A stretch of DNA of 64,000 nt from Oceanobacter mangrovi (GCF_019740315.1 NZ_JAHXZR010000005.1:62001-126000), one strand, 5' to 3'. Positions 1-10,052 are shown, counted from the stretch's first letter. Made by a program: numbers and translations. Notes: generated by a model from the letters alone, not told the origin.

Positions 1-1
1 C

Positions 2-1054
2 GAAGCCGCTCAACTCAAGCCCGCTCTGGATCAGCTGCCGCCAGAACAATTGCGCCAATGGATTCACCAGCTGGGAATCGACACCTTTGTTGGCACCTCG
101 GGACGGGTTTTTCCGACCGATATGAAAGCCGCTCCGCTGTTGCGGGCCTGGCTGCAACGGCTGAAAGCCGCTGGCGTGGTGTTTCACCAGCGCCATCGCT
201 GGACTGGCTGGAACCCAATGCCAGACTCAGATTCAGGCTGCGCAGCCCAACACTGGTGTTTTGACACCCCGAATGGTTCGATTGAACGCCAGTTTGATGC
301 GGTCGTACTGGCACTTGGCGGTGCCAGCTGGCAACGCCTGGGATCTGACGGCCGCTGGCAACCCTGGTTGCAACAGGCTGGAATTGCAGTTACCCCACTG
401 GTAGCGGCCAACTGTGGCTTTGAAGTGGACTGGAGTGATTATCTGAAGGAGAAGTTCGCTGGCGCTCCGATCAAGCACGTGGCGCTGTCACTGACCGACA
501 ATCAGGGTCAGCGGTGGCAAAAAACCGGCGAGTTTGTAATCAGTGCCTACGGTCTTGAAGGCAGTTTGATCTATGCCCTCAGCCGTCCGATGCGCGAACT
601 GTTGCAAGCTGGCAAGCCGGTTAACCTGCTACTCGACTGGCTGCCGCACACCTCACTGAAAGAACTTGAACAGAAACTCAGCCAACCGCGTGGAAAATTG
701 TCGTTCAGCAACTGGTTGCGCAAGAAGCTCAAGCTGCCAGCTGTCGCCAATTCACTGTTGCGGGACTGTTTGCCGGAACTCGACCTGAACAATCCGCAAG
801 CGCTGGCTAACGCGATCAAGGCGATGCCATTACAGCCGTTACGCACCCGGCCAATTGATGAAGCCATTTCGTCGGCGGGCGGCGTGCAGTGGAATGCTCT
901 TGATGAAGACTTGATGCTGAAACAGCTGCCAGGCGTCTTTGTCGCGGGTGAAATGATGGACTGGGAAGCGCCAACCGGCGGCTATTTGCTGACCGCCTGT
1001 TTTGCGACAGGCATGCGGGCGGGCCAAGCGGCGGCCAGGTTTATTCAGGGTTAG
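2..1054 (+). CDS. NAD(P)/FAD-dependent flavoprotein (YhiN/HI0933-like), 5' end outside the window
   Basis: The reading frame is open from the first bases of the window, so the N terminus, including the expected dinucleotide-binding motif, is missing. The visible 350 residues fit the C-terminal two thirds of the HI0933/YhiN flavoprotein family, probably the TIGR03862 subgroup. The internal segment VLALGGASWQRLGSDG and the C-terminal FAD-contact segment GVFVAGEMMDWEAPTGGY are the recognisable family blocks. Members are cytosolic FAD proteins whose substrate is mostly unknown. No gene follows on the same strand before the convergent unknown gene at 1260. Family is fairly sure, function is not. 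Confidence 0.8.
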   Translation, partial: EAAQLKPALDQLPPEQLRQWIHQLGIDTFVGTSGRVFPTDMKAAPLLRAWLQRLKAAGVVFHQRHRWTGWNPMPDSDSGCAAQHWCFDTPNGSIERQFDAVVLALGGASWQRLGSDGRWQPWLQQAGIAVTPLVAANCGFEVDWSDYLKEKFAGAPIKHVALSLTDNQGQRWQKTGEFVISAYGLEGSLIYALSRPMRELLQAGKPVNLLLDWLPHTSLKELEQKLSQPRGKLSFSNWLRKKLKLPAVANSLLRDCLPELDLNNPQALANAIKAMPLQPLRTRPIDEAISSAGGVQWNALDEDLMLKQLPGVFVAGEMMDWEAPTGGYLLTACFATGMRAGQAAARFIQG

Positions 1055-1094
1055 AAAACGGCGTCCGGGTTATTAACGGACTCGAATATACGTC

Positions 1095-1115
1095 ATTCCA
1101 GACTTGCTCTGGAAT
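1095..1115. repeat. REP-like palindrome, copy 1
   Basis: An 8-bp perfect stem (ATTCCAGA / TCTGGAAT) encloses the 5-nt loop CTTGC and is flanked by GTC and CC. It lies between two convergent genes. A second element with the same flanks and almost the same loop but a different stem lies at 63387-63407 on the other strand. The rest of 1055-1259 shows nothing recognisable. Confidence 0.6.
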
Positions 1116-1259
1116 CCAGCCTGCAGTGCAATTTGCTGCGCAGCATGGTGCCCAAATCTGGCAAGCTCGCTTGGGAAGACGCGTAATTTGCTGGCATCCA
1201 GAATCGGGAAACAAACGGAGCCCCATATGCAAAAGCAAAGGGCCCCGATTTGTTAGTGA

Positions 1260-1628
1260 TTAATGGTCGTGATCGTGGTCGTGATCGCACTCATCAAAAT
1301 CAATCGCCATGTACACCTGACTCTGCGGGAAATCCGCCGGATAAGCCATAAAATACTGGGTTTCGGCGTCCACTGGCCACCAGCAGGAAGCAGCACGCGG
1401 AACCTCAGCGTACTCTACCCGCTCAATGCAGTAATGCAGTTTCTGGTATTCGGCTTCCGGGAAGTCCGCCAGAAACGCAGCTGGAAAACCGTCGACAGAA
1501 GTGTCGATCTTGTTTTCATCAGACAGGGCCTTGAGCTTGCCTTCCCACGCAGAATCCTGGGTGCATTCAATCAGGAAGTCGCCCAGCAAGCGGGTGTGTT
1601 GTTTTTTGGTGATACGGGCGTTAGCCAT
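1260..1628 (-). CDS. Hypothetical protein with Asp/His-rich C-terminal tail
   Basis: A 122-residue protein I do not recognise. It starts at ATG 1628 with AGGA seven bases upstream. The body is acidic and aromatic, with a CWWPVDAETQYFMAYPADF segment and no membrane helix or signal peptide. It ends in DECDHDHDHDH, a likely Zn, Ni or Cu ligand cluster, encoded by a short repeated GTCGTGATC-type sequence. The gene lies 36 bases after the short-chain dehydrogenase gene on the same strand, so the two are probably co-transcribed. Metal binding by the tail is inference from composition only. Confidence 0.65.
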   Translation of the reverse strand: MANARITKKQHTRLLGDFLIECTQDSAWEGKLKALSDENKIDTSVDGFPAAFLADFPEAEYQKLHYCIERVEYAEVPRAASCWWPVDAETQYFMAYPADFPQSQVYMAIDFDECDHDHDHDH

Positions 1629-1664
1629 AGTCGATCCTGTTTACTGAAAAATGTTGAAAGCGGA

Positions 1665-2336
1665 TTACCAGGGCAGCTGCTGGCCATTGGAGTGCCAGAA
1701 GCTACCGGTGTTTTCGAGTGTCAGCTCATCAATCCGTGTGGCCAGGCCTGCAGCCGCCTGTTCCGGGGTAATGTCACCGGCAAAGTTAACCATACGAGTC
1801 TGCACAAAACCGGGATGCAGTTGGGCAACCGCAATGCCTTTCGGTTTCAGGTCTATCGCCAGGCTTTTGCCGAACGCATTAAGCGCCGCCTTGGAAGCCC
1901 GATAACCATAATAGGCACCAGAACCGTTATCTTCCATCGAGCCCATACGACTGGTGATATTGGCGATCTTGCTACCCGCCGCCATAAACGGCAACAAGGC
2001 ATAACTGACCATCAGGGGTGCAATACTGTTGACTTCAAACTGCTGGCGAATCTGATCGAAATCCATGCTGTCGAGGGTTTCGTTAAGAAAGATACCGGCG
2101 TTGTTGATCAATAAATCCAGTGGTTCATCCAGCAGCTGCTCAACGATGGACTGCACCGCGCCGACTGATGCTTCATCGGTCACATCAATACCGGCAATGG
2201 TCGCATCCGCCAGCTCGTCGAGTTCATCAGACGATTCCCGGCATACTGCCAGCACCTGATAACCACGCTCACTGTACAGTCGCACCAGTTCGAGGCCAAT
2301 ACCACGGTTGGCGCCTGTAATCAGCACAGAAGGCAT
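1665..2336 (-). CDS. Short-chain dehydrogenase/reductase (SDR)
   Basis: A 223-residue classical SDR, a cytosolic NAD(P)-dependent oxidoreductase. The cofactor motif TGANRGIG is at residues 7-14, NNAG follows mid-domain, the catalytic Ser is in NITSRMGS, and the Tyr/Lys pair is in YYGYRASK. I chose ATG 2336 because AAAGGAG stands seven bases before it; a longer in-frame start at 2363 has no ribosome site and lies beyond that signal. The protein is short, resembling the CsgA/sniffer-like SDR group. Substrate unknown. It leads a probable two-gene unit with the His-tailed protein at 1260. Confidence 0.85.
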   Translation of the reverse strand: MPSVLITGANRGIGLELVRLYSERGYQVLAVCRESSDELDELADATIAGIDVTDEASVGAVQSIVEQLLDEPLDLLINNAGIFLNETLDSMDFDQIRQQFEVNSIAPLMVSYALLPFMAAGSKIANITSRMGSMEDNGSGAYYGYRASKAALNAFGKSLAIDLKPKGIAVAQLHPGFVQTRMVNFAGDITPEQAAAGLATRIDELTLENTGSFWHSNGQQLPW

Positions 2337-2418
2337 TTGCTGCTCCTTTGTCGAGGGATTCAATGAGCGGCCATACTAACGGCGCTCCCAGCCAGCTGCA
2401 ATGCATAAACAGGAACAA

Positions 2419-2443
2419 AAAACCGCCCATTAAGGGCGGTTTG
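2419..2443 (-). terminator. Intrinsic terminator of the desaturase gene
   Basis: A stem AAACCGCCC / GGGCGGTTT with loop ATTAA is followed on the minus strand by a run of six T. It starts 13 bases after the desaturase stop codon. Confidence 0.85.
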
Positions 2444-2455
2444 GCAGCACGATCG

Positions 2456-3637
2456 TCAGGCCGGAGCCAGTTCAGCAACCAGCAAGCTCAGACGCTTGTG
2501 CTGCATCTGCAGCTTGTATTCAATTTCCTTGAAACGGGTACGAATGGCCGCCGCCTGCCATTTGTCGGCAAGGTTCTGTTTGGTGGTTACGTAACGCTCA
2601 GCCTGCAGGTTGGTCCAGTCGTTCAGCATCGTCTTGAAGTGTTCGTACTCCTGTTCCAGCACCCCACTCCAGCGCTGGTGATCATCCGCCTGCAACTGAC
2701 TGGCTGCCAGATTTTGCTCAGCCCGTTTGAACTGCATCTGGATTTTGGCACGCTGAATCTTGAAATCGGACACCGTCTTCAGGTTCCAGGTCAAACCAAC
2801 CCAGGAACAGGCCTTGATAAACCATTTGGTCGGATCCCAGTGATACCAACGAATGCCGTTACGGTAGTCGGTCTGAAAAATGTGATGATAGTTGTGATAC
2901 CCCTCACCGTGGGTCAGGAAGGCGAAAAACGGGTTGTCACGAGCCGTGTTCTCATCGGTATAGGGTTGGGTTCCCCACTTGTGGGCAATGGAATTAATAA
3001 AGAAAGTGACATGATGGGTGGTAAACAGGCGCAGCAAACCGGCCAGCAGTAACATGCCCCAGACATCACCAAAGATCACTCCAAGCAGCAACGGCAAACC
3101 AATGTTCATCGCCGCCACAATCCAGAAATAGTATTTCTCCTGCCATACCACCACCGGGTCTTTCAGCAGGTTTTTAACGTTTTTGTGATCGGTCACGCCC
3201 GCCGGATACCGCCGCAGCATCCAGCCAATGTGGGAATACCACAAACCACGTCGGGCGGAATACGGATCCTTGTCTTCGTCATCAACGTGCTTGTGATGGG
3301 TACGGTGGCCAGAAGCCCATTCCAGAATGGTGTTCTGCAGCGCCGAAGCGCCCCACAAGGCATACCATACCCGTAACAGCCAGTGCGCTTCATAAGCACT
3401 GTGGGACCACAGTCGGTGATAGCCACCCGTTATTGCCATACCCGTCAGCCAGGTGATAACAACATAGGCGATCCAGGCCGGTGCCTGATAGCCATAGGTA
3501 AAGCCATACCAGGGAACCAGGATGATTACCCCCAGAAATGAACCGGCAAACATGATCGCCGGACCCCAATACAGAGGTGGCTTTTGCCCATCAGAAGAAG
3601 TCGAAGCAGCACGGTCAGAAGAGTTCTTTTCAGTCAT
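2456..3637 (-). CDS. Membrane acyl-CoA/acyl-lipid desaturase (delta-9 type)
   Basis: A 393-residue integral membrane fatty acid desaturase that would insert a cis double bond in acyl chains. The three di-iron histidine boxes are intact: HRLWSH at 74-79, HRTHHKHVD at 111-119 and HNYHH at 248-252. Hydrophobic segments lie at about 28-68 and 175-215. The last 90 residues form a charged, predicted helical extension beyond the catalytic core, longer than in a minimal delta-9 enzyme. The gene is monocistronic with its own terminator. Together with psrA and cti in this window it belongs to membrane-lipid adjustment. The electron donor is not encoded nearby. Confidence 0.9.
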   Translation of the reverse strand: MTEKNSSDRAASTSSDGQKPPLYWGPAIMFAGSFLGVIILVPWYGFTYGYQAPAWIAYVVITWLTGMAITGGYHRLWSHSAYEAHWLLRVWYALWGASALQNTILEWASGHRTHHKHVDDEDKDPYSARRGLWYSHIGWMLRRYPAGVTDHKNVKNLLKDPVVVWQEKYYFWIVAAMNIGLPLLLGVIFGDVWGMLLLAGLLRLFTTHHVTFFINSIAHKWGTQPYTDENTARDNPFFAFLTHGEGYHNYHHIFQTDYRNGIRWYHWDPTKWFIKACSWVGLTWNLKTVSDFKIQRAKIQMQFKRAEQNLAASQLQADDHQRWSGVLEQEYEHFKTMLNDWTNLQAERYVTTKQNLADKWQAAAIRTRFKEIEYKLQMQHKRLSLLVAELAPA

Positions 3638-3786
3638 GATCGGTCACTACAGTTTTGTGTCATTTTTTGTTTATTGTGATCAAGATAGCAGATCAGCTCA
3701 CAAAACGATGCAGGCAAACCGTTGCGACAGGTTATCCATTAGGCGGGTTTGTTCTGACGGGTCATAAAATACTGCCGTACAGATAC

Positions 3787-3815
3787 AAAAAAGCCGCACA
3801 AAGGTGCGGCTTTTT
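3787..3815 (-). terminator. Intrinsic terminator of the nqr operon
   Basis: Stem AAAAAGCCGCAC / GTGCGGCTTTTT with loop AAAG; a T run follows on the minus strand. It lies 19 bases after the nqrF stop and closes the operon before any apbE or nqrM gene. Confidence 0.85.
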
Positions 3816-3833
3816 GGCATTCAGATACGGGGA

Positions 3834-5057
3834 TCAACCACCGAAATCGTCCAGCATGATGTTTTCAGGCTCAACACCCAGAGACAACAACATGTTGATC
3901 ACTGACTGGTTCATGATTGGAGGCCCACACATGTAGTACTCACAATCTTCTGGCGCTTCGTGATCACGCAGGTACTGTTCATACAGTACGTTGTGAATGA
4001 AGCCGGTCAGACCGGTCCAGTTATCTTCTGGCTGTGGATCAGACATCGCCACGTGCCATTCGAAGTTGTCGTTTTCAGCAGCCAGTTGATCGTATTCGTC
4101 CTGATAGAACAGCTCACGCAGTGAACGTGCACCATACCAGAAGCTCATCTTGCGCTTGGAGTTCAGACGCTTGAGCTGGTCGAAGATGTGGGAACGCATA
4201 GGCGCCATACCCGCACCACCACCGATGAATACCATCTCGGCATCGGTATCCTTGGCGAAGAACTCACCAAATGGACCGTATACAGTTACCTTGTCACCTG
4301 GTTTCAGGTTGAACACGAAGGTAGACATGATGCCCGGCTGAATGCCCTTGGAACCTGGAGGTGGTGTTGCAATACGGATATTGAACTTAACCACACCCTT
4401 CTCTTCAGGGTAGTTCGCCATGGAGTACGCACGAATCGTGGTCTCGGTGTTAACTGCCTTGATGTTGAAGAAGCCAAAACGCTCCCAGTCACCACGGTAT
4501 TCTTCCTGAATGTCGAAGTCAGAGAAGTTGATTTCGTACGGAGGACACTCCAGCTGTACATAACCGCCAGCGCGGAAATCAACGTTCTCACCTTCAGGCA
4601 GAGCCAGGGTCAGCTCCTTGATGAAGGTCGCCATGTTAGGGTTGGAAACAACCGTTGTTTCCCACTTCTTCACGCCAAACACTTCTTCAGGCACTTCTAC
4701 CTTCATATCCTGTTTAACAGGAGTCTGACAGGACAGGCGCCAGCCTTCACGGGCCTCACCCTTGGTGAAGTGAGAAGCTTCCGTTGGCAGCATTTCACCA
4801 CCACCATCAGTCACCTTGCACTTGCACTGGGCACAGGTACCGCCACCACCACAGGCAGAGGACAGGAAGATGTTGTTGGCAGCCAGAGTCTGCAACAGTT
4901 TACCGCCGGCTTCAGTGACAACTTCACGTTCACCGTTGATCAGGATTTTAACGTCGCCAGAGCTTACCAGCTTGGCGCGGGCGCCCAGAATGATGAATAC
5001 CAGTGACAGTACAATCACGGTAAACATCACTACGCCCAGAATAATTTCGATATTCAA
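3834..5057 (-). CDS. nqrF: Na+-translocating NADH:quinone reductase subunit F
   Basis: The NADH-oxidising subunit of Na+-NQR, 407 residues, the usual family length. An N-terminal membrane anchor spans residues 3-25. The [2Fe-2S] ligands are C69, C75, C78 and C110 (spacing C-x5-C-x2-C-x31-C). A ferredoxin-reductase-like half follows, with the FAD-binding RAYSMAN motif and the NADH-binding [11 protein letters not shown] motif. Electrons pass from NADH via FAD and the iron-sulfur centre to the FMN subunits. Last gene of nqrABCDEF, 12 bases after nqrE, and directly followed by a terminator. Confidence 0.97.
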   Translation of the reverse strand: MNIEIILGVVMFTVIVLSLVFIILGARAKLVSSGDVKILINGEREVVTEAGGKLLQTLAANNIFLSSACGGGGTCAQCKCKVTDGGGEMLPTEASHFTKGEAREGWRLSCQTPVKQDMKVEVPEEVFGVKKWETTVVSNPNMATFIKELTLALPEGENVDFRAGGYVQLECPPYEINFSDFDIQEEYRGDWERFGFFNIKAVNTETTIRAYSMANYPEEKGVVKFNIRIATPPPGSKGIQPGIMSTFVFNLKPGDKVTVYGPFGEFFAKDTDAEMVFIGGGAGMAPMRSHIFDQLKRLNSKRKMSFWYGARSLRELFYQDEYDQLAAENDNFEWHVAMSDPQPEDNWTGLTGFIHNVLYEQYLRDHEAPEDCEYYMCGPPIMNQSVINMLLSLGVEPENIMLDDFGG

Positions 5058-5069
5058 AACTTCGTCTCC

Positions 5070-5684
5070 TTACAGTGATACGCCAGAGAAGGACATGAAG
5101 CCAAGTGACATCAGACCAACAGTCATGAAGGTAATACCCAGACCCTGCAGACCTGCTGGCACGTCGCTGTACTTCAGCTTTTCACGAATACCGGCCAATG
5201 CTGTAATCGCCAGCGCCCAGCCCACACCGGAGCCAACGCCAAATACCGCGCTTTCAGCAAAGTTGTAGTCACGTTCAACCATGAACAGAACCGCACCCAT
5301 GATGGCGCAGTTCACTGTGATCAACGGCAGGAATACACCCAGCGCGTTGTACAGTGCAGGTACATACTTATCCAGTACCATTTCCAGAATCTGCACCACA
5401 GCGGCAATAACACCAATGTAGGTCAGCAGACCCAGGAAGCTCAGGTCAACAGTAGCGAAATCAGGAGACGCCCACACCATCGCACCTTCCTTCAGGAACG
5501 AAGTGTAGATCAGGTTGTTGATCGGGGTACAAATACCCAGCACCACAACCACGGCGATACCCAGACCAATAGCGGTCTGGATTTTCTTGGAGATCGCCAT
5601 AAAGGTACACATCCCCAGGAAGAATGACAGAGCCATGTTCTCAAGGAACACAGACCTGACGAACAGACTGATATAGTGTTCCAT
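5070..5684 (-). CDS. nqrE: Na+-translocating NADH:quinone reductase subunit E
   Basis: A 204-residue six-helix membrane subunit of Na+-NQR, homologous to RnfA and to NqrD in inverted topology. It starts with the family-typical [20 protein letters not shown]. Its ATG overlaps the nqrD stop by one base (TAATG), and a strong GGAGG lies just upstream, so translation is coupled to nqrD. NqrE and NqrD together hold an intramembrane iron centre in known complexes; here conserved cysteines are visible in the GMCTFMA and VNCAIMG segments. Confidence 0.97.
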   Translation of the reverse strand: MEHYISLFVRSVFLENMALSFFLGMCTFMAISKKIQTAIGLGIAVVVVLGICTPINNLIYTSFLKEGAMVWASPDFATVDLSFLGLLTYIGVIAAVVQILEMVLDKYVPALYNALGVFLPLITVNCAIMGAVLFMVERDYNFAESAVFGVGSGVGWALAITALAGIREKLKYSDVPAGLQGLGITFMTVGLMSLGFMSFSGVSL

Positions 5685-6346
5685 TAGTGACCTCCGGAGT
5701 GCTCAGTGTTTGGCAGAATCTTGAATTCAGCTTTTTCCACCAGCTCTTTCTTCCATGCACGCAGCGCCCAGATGAACAGTGCGATGATGAAGAAGGCAGA
5801 TGGTGGCAGCAGCAGCAAACCGTTAGGCACATACCAGCCACCGTCTTTTACCAGCGGCAGGATTTCGAAGCCCAGCAGTTTACCCGCACCAAACAACTCA
5901 CGGATGGTACCAACAGAGATCAGCATCAGGGAGTAACCCAGGCCGTTACCAATACCATCGAAGAAGCTCAGTACCGGACCATTCTTCATGGCGAAGGCTT
6001 CCGCGCGACCCATTACGATACAGTTGGTAATGATCAAACCGACGAATACCGACAGCTGCTTGCTGACATCATAGGCATAGGCCTTAAGGATCTGATCGAC
6101 CACGATTACCAGCGAGGCAATAATGATCATCTGCACAATAATCCGGATATTGTTCGGAATCTGGTTACGAATCAGGGCGATACTGGCGCTGGAACAGGCT
6201 GTTACCAGAGTCAGGGCCACACACATTACCAGAGTCACTTTCAGACTGGTGGTTACCGCCAGCGCTGAACAGATACCCAGAATCTGAACCGCAATCGGGT
6301 TCTTGCCGAACAAGGGTTCGGTCAATACTTTCTTGATCTCAGACAT
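5684..6346 (-). CDS. nqrD: Na+-translocating NADH:quinone reductase subunit D
   Basis: A 220-residue polytopic membrane subunit, RnfE/NqrD family, with six predicted helices. Conserved family blocks include [12 protein letters not shown] near the N terminus and [16 protein letters not shown] mid-protein, carrying the cysteines expected of the NqrD/E iron site. It begins two bases after the nqrC stop with GGGAG overlapping the end of nqrC, and its stop overlaps the nqrE start. Part of the Na+ pump in the cytoplasmic membrane. Confidence 0.97.
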   Translation of the reverse strand: MSEIKKVLTEPLFGKNPIAVQILGICSALAVTTSLKVTLVMCVALTLVTACSSASIALIRNQIPNNIRIIVQMIIIASLVIVVDQILKAYAYDVSKQLSVFVGLIITNCIVMGRAEAFAMKNGPVLSFFDGIGNGLGYSLMLISVGTIRELFGAGKLLGFEILPLVKDGGWYVPNGLLLLPPSAFFIIALFIWALRAWKKELVEKAEFKILPNTEHSGGH

Positions 6347-6348
6347 GC

Positions 6349-7149
6349 TTATGCTCCCTGTGCTTTCAGGTTATCAATCAGCTTGCCGAAGCCGGTATCA
6401 CCAACCCAGAAGCGAACCAGATTGTTCACACCACGGCTGGTCAGAGTTGCACCGGACAAACCATCGACCTGGTTCGGGTTACCTTCTTCAGCACCGCCTT
6501 TCACGACACTGATAGCAACCTGGCCCTTGTCATTGAATACGTGCTTGCCAACCCACAGTGATTTCCACTTCGGATTGTCAACTTCACCACCCAATCCAGG
6601 GGTTTCGGCATGGGAGTAGAAGCCCAGGCCAACGATGGTGTCCATGTCGCCTTGCAGCGCCAGGAAGCCATACAGGGTGGACCACAGACCATAACCATGC
6701 ACTGGCAGAATGATCTTCTGGATGTTGTCACCATCAGCAACGATAAACACTGCGGCAAATTTCTCCAGACGCTTGATGCTGGCCGGATCTTCATCACTGC
6801 CCAGAGCGCGTGACAGCGCCGGAGTCTTGGAAGACTTCTTCTGATCGAAGTTGTCGACGGTCAGACCAGCGTCACGGATTTCCTTCAGCTCAGCGTCAGT
6901 AGCAAAGCGACCTTCAGCCAGATTCACAATGCGAGTCTGGATTTTGGACTTGAACTGTTCGGCAACTGACTTGCCTTGCTCATACAGACCAGCCGCCTGC
7001 AATACTGCAGCGCGCTTGTCGTTAGCCTTGTTTTCCTGTTGCTTGCTGCGCAAGCCCACCGCGGAGCCGGCAACAATGACCGAACACACCAGACACAGCA
7101 GGATCGCAACAATCAGGGTTTTCTGGATGCTGTCGTTATTAGCTGACAC
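6349..7149 (-). CDS. nqrC: Na+-translocating NADH:quinone reductase subunit C
   Basis: A periplasm-facing FMN-carrying subunit of 266 residues. One N-terminal helix (about residues 11-32) is followed by the FMN-binding domain, and Thr235 in the SGAT motif is the expected covalent FMN site. I chose GTG 7149 because CGGAGG sits seven bases before it; the TTG at 7155 is only one base from that signal and too close to be used. This start gives [11 protein letters not shown], matching the family N terminus. It overlaps the last 11 bases of nqrB, and its ribosome site lies inside nqrB codons. FMN attachment needs an ApbE-type transferase, which is not encoded nearby. Confidence 0.95.
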   Translation of the reverse strand: MSANNDSIQKTLIVAILLCLVCSVIVAGSAVGLRSKQQENKANDKRAAVLQAAGLYEQGKSVAEQFKSKIQTRIVNLAEGRFATDAELKEIRDAGLTVDNFDQKKSSKTPALSRALGSDEDPASIKRLEKFAAVFIVADGDNIQKIILPVHGYGLWSTLYGFLALQGDMDTIVGLGFYSHAETPGLGGEVDNPKWKSLWVGKHVFNDKGQVAISVVKGGAEEGNPNQVDGLSGATLTSRGVNNLVRFWVGDTGFGKLIDNLKAQGA

Positions 7150-8350
7150 GTGCAATCCTCCGTTTGATGTTTGCCTGAACTACGAAGTGGTCGATCAGAG
7201 GTGCAAACAGGTTGGCGAACAGAATGGCCAGCATCATGCCTTCAGGGAAAGCAGGGTTAACCACACGAATCATCACCACCATGAAGCCGATCAAGGCACC
7301 AAAGACCCACTTGCCCTTGTTGGTCATGGACGCAGATACCGGATCGGTAGCCATAAAGACCATACCGAAGGCAAAACCGCCCAACACCAGGTGCCAGTAC
7401 CATGGCAAGGCAAACATCGGATTGGTGTCAGAACCAATACCGTTCAGCAACAGCGAGAACGCCACCATGCCGACCATTACGCCAGCAACAATGCGCCAGG
7501 CTGCAATGTTCATGATCATCAGCACAGCGCCGCCGATCAGGATAGCCAGCGTGCTGGTTTCACCCATAGAACCCTGGATCGTACCCAGGAAAGCGTCCAT
7601 CCAGGTGATACCACTGTTCAGAATACTGGTCACACCGCCTTCGGCCGCGCTACCCAGAGCAGTTGCACCGGTGAAACCATCAGCCGCAGTCCATACCGCG
7701 TTACCAGACATGGAAGCCGGGTAAGCGAAGAACAGAAAGGCACGACCTGCCAGAGCAGGGTTCAGGAAGTTCTTGCCGGTACCACCGAATACTTCCTTGC
7801 CGATGACCACACCGAAGGAAATACCCAGCGCCACTTGCCACAACGGAATGGTTGGCGGCAGCGTCAGCGCAAACAGAATCGAGGTAACAAAGAAGCCTTC
7901 GTTAACTTCGTGACGGCGAATGGTGGCAAACAGCACTTCCCAGAAACCACCCACGATAAAGGTAGTGGCATACACAGGCAGGAAGTAGGCAGCACCAAAC
8001 ACCAGGTTGTCCCACAGGCTTGCAGCATTGTGACCGGAACCACCCAGCAGGGCGATCAGCAGCTCACGCCAGCCTTCCAGTACAGTACCGTTACCAGCTG
8101 CGATGGCTTCGTTCGCCTGCAGACCGATGTTGTACATACCGAAGAACAGCGCCGGAAAAGTACAGGCCCACACAGTAATCATAATGCGCTTGAGGTCGAT
8201 GCCGTCACGCACGTGAGCTGTGTTGTTGGTTACGTTTGGTGGCGAGTACAAGCCGGTATCAACGGCTTCGTACAGCGGGTACATCTTTTCGTACTTGCCG
8301 CCCTTTTCAAAGTGCGGAGCCAGATTGTCGAGAATAGAACGCAGACCCAT
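7139..8350 (-). CDS. nqrB: Na+-translocating NADH:quinone reductase subunit B
   Basis: A 403-residue polytopic membrane subunit with the typical N terminus [20 protein letters not shown]. The covalent FMN threonine is in the motif [10 protein letters not shown] (family S/TGAT). The glycine-rich helix carrying [20 protein letters not shown] is the other conserved block. It binds FMN and riboflavin and takes part in Na+ translocation and quinone reduction. It starts two bases after nqrA with GGAGGG upstream and overlaps nqrC. Confidence 0.97.
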   Translation of the reverse strand: MGLRSILDNLAPHFEKGGKYEKMYPLYEAVDTGLYSPPNVTNNTAHVRDGIDLKRIMITVWACTFPALFFGMYNIGLQANEAIAAGNGTVLEGWRELLIALLGGSGHNAASLWDNLVFGAAYFLPVYATTFIVGGFWEVLFATIRRHEVNEGFFVTSILFALTLPPTIPLWQVALGISFGVVIGKEVFGGTGKNFLNPALAGRAFLFFAYPASMSGNAVWTAADGFTGATALGSAAEGGVTSILNSGITWMDAFLGTIQGSMGETSTLAILIGGAVLMIMNIAAWRIVAGVMVGMVAFSLLLNGIGSDTNPMFALPWYWHLVLGGFAFGMVFMATDPVSASMTNKGKWVFGALIGFMVVMIRVVNPAFPEGMMLAILFANLFAPLIDHFVVQANIKRRIARVS

Positions 8351-8352
8351 GA

Positions 8353-9687
8353 TTAACCCTCCGCCTCAATACGAGTGAGATTCTTGCGCAGGATTGGACC
8401 GTATTCGTACTTGCCCGGGCAAACAAAGCTGCACAGAGCGAGGTCTTCTTCATCCAGTTCCAGCGCGCCCAGGCTGACAGCTGATTCCATATCTTCAACA
8501 ATCAGCGCCCGCAGCAGGTGCGTCGGCAGAATATCCAGCGGCATAACCCGTTCATAGGCACCAACCGGCACCATCGCACGCTCACTACCATTGGTAGAGG
8601 TGCTGAACGCAAAGGTCTTGTTCATCAGCTTGGACAAGTAAATTGGCATCACCGAGAAACGGTTGGCACCCGGGGTGAAATAATGCAGCAATGGACGCTC
8701 ACGACCTTCGCGCAACACAGTCACCTGATTATGGAAGCGACCCAGGAAGGCTTCAGCACCTGCTGCAGTACGACCACCAAATACGGAGCCACTCACCACC
8801 CGGTTTTCAGCGTCAGCCAGTTCACCGGCACTCAGCTGGTCCAGGCTGGCACCCAACAGGGTACGGACGATACGAGGCTGCTTCACTTGTGGACCAGCCA
8901 GGGAAATTACGCGTTCGTTGTACAGTTTACCGGTCGTAAACAGAACACCAATTGCAATAACGTCCTGATAACCTACGGTCCATACAGTGCGGCTTTCACT
9001 GACAGGGAACAGGTAATGGATGTGGGTACCAGCCAGGCCTGCCGGGTGCACACCGGCAAACTCTTCGCTGGTCTCAACACCCGCAGATGGAATATTGGCA
9101 CCAGCAGCCTTGCACACGAACAACTTGCCTTCAGTCAGGTTTTTCAGCACGGTCAGACCGTTCTTGAAAGCTTCTGCCTGCTCGGCAATCACCAACTCAG
9201 GGTTGGCTGCCAGTGGATTGGTATCCATGGCATTGACAAAGATCGCTGCTGGACGACTGTCCAGTGCTGGAACCTTTGAATAAGGACGGGTGCGCAGTGC
9301 TGTCCACAGACCGGAATCAACCAGATTCTGTTGCACATCAGCGGCAGACAGGGAGGAGAGTTTTGCAGCCGGGTAGCTTTCGAAGATGATTTCTTCGTCG
9401 CCATCCACATCGATTACTACGGACAAAAACTTGCGGCGATCACCACGATTAACAGCCTGGACGATGCCTGCTGCTGGCGCGGTGTACTGAACGCCTTCGG
9501 TTTTTTTATCTGTAAATAGGACTTGCCCCTTCTTGACCCGATCACCTTCCCGAACAGCCATTGTCGGCTTCATGCCGACATAATCTCCGCCCAACAATGC
9601 CACTTGTGTAACACTCTTACCGGAAGAAATGGTTTGCTCAGGAGCTCCGGTGATAGGTAAGTCGAGACCTTTTTTAATTTTGATCAT
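8353..9687 (-). CDS. nqrA: Na+-translocating NADH:quinone reductase subunit A
   Basis: First gene of the operon: a 444-residue, mainly soluble subunit that binds ubiquinone near the membrane in known complexes. Family segments include the N-terminal [18 protein letters not shown], the barrel-sandwich stretch [20 protein letters not shown] and the C-terminal [19 protein letters not shown]. It has no membrane helix. Translation likely starts at ATG 9687, with a GAGG three bases away. The 365 bp upstream are non-coding and should hold the operon promoter. Confidence 0.97.
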   Translation of the reverse strand: MIKIKKGLDLPITGAPEQTISSGKSVTQVALLGGDYVGMKPTMAVREGDRVKKGQVLFTDKKTEGVQYTAPAAGIVQAVNRGDRRKFLSVVIDVDGDEEIIFESYPAAKLSSLSAADVQQNLVDSGLWTALRTRPYSKVPALDSRPAAIFVNAMDTNPLAANPELVIAEQAEAFKNGLTVLKNLTEGKLFVCKAAGANIPSAGVETSEEFAGVHPAGLAGTHIHYLFPVSESRTVWTVGYQDVIAIGVLFTTGKLYNERVISLAGPQVKQPRIVRTLLGASLDQLSAGELADAENRVVSGSVFGGRTAAGAEAFLGRFHNQVTVLREGRERPLLHYFTPGANRFSVMPIYLSKLMNKTFAFSTSTNGSERAMVPVGAYERVMPLDILPTHLLRALIVEDMESAVSLGALELDEEDLALCSFVCPGKYEYGPILRKNLTRIEAEG

Positions 9688-10052
9688 ATGCCTCGCCTAA
9701 TCACATGGGTACCAGAATGCCGTCCCATACAAAAAGACACGCGACCGCCCCGATACTGCCAAACAGCTCGGACTTTGCCCGTGTTCCCCGTGTTTTGTTA
9801 TGGGAAACAAGCACTTGGATACTCGTTTGCTAAGTTTACTAAGTTAAAAACGGCGCTAAGTATAGAGGTGCGAGACCGAATAATCTAGCGGCCATGCGGT
9901 TTCGGAAGACATACTTCTGAAGTAACTCTGTATGCCAAAACGGCATATAAAGCCTGGAATTAATCGGGAGTGCCGAAGTAAACACTCCCGATTATTGCGT
10001 TACATTCAATTACCGGGAAGCAACCGTATACAACGCAAGCAAGTTCGAAAAC
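9688..10052. promoter_or_regulatory. Non-coding region with nqr promoter and several small palindromes
   Basis: This stretch lies between gap and nqrA, both on the minus strand. It contains two near-identical direct repeats (CTAAGTT, within 9826-9846), the palindromes ACTTC-T-GAAGT (9913-9923) and TATGCC-N5-GGCATA (9931-9947), and a minus-strand TATACT (9859-9864) that could be a -10 box though its -35 is poor. The hairpin at 9962-9993 probably belongs to gap. Operator function is inference. Confidence 0.4.
9962..9993 (-). terminator. Probable terminator-like hairpin after gap
   Basis: An 11-bp perfect stem (AATCGGGAGTG / CACTCCCGATT) with a 10-nt loop, 60 bases after the gap stop codon. There is no clean T run on the minus strand, so it may be a weak or Rho-assisted terminator. 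Confidence 0.5.

Noticed and set aside
1263-2114. 283-codon plus-strand frame over the SDR and His-tail genes
   Set aside because: Shadow of two minus-strand genes with good ribosome sites; no family match.
6851-8356. 501-codon open frame opposite nqrB and nqrC
   Set aside because: Low-complexity His/Gln/Thr-rich translation, a shadow of membrane-protein codons.
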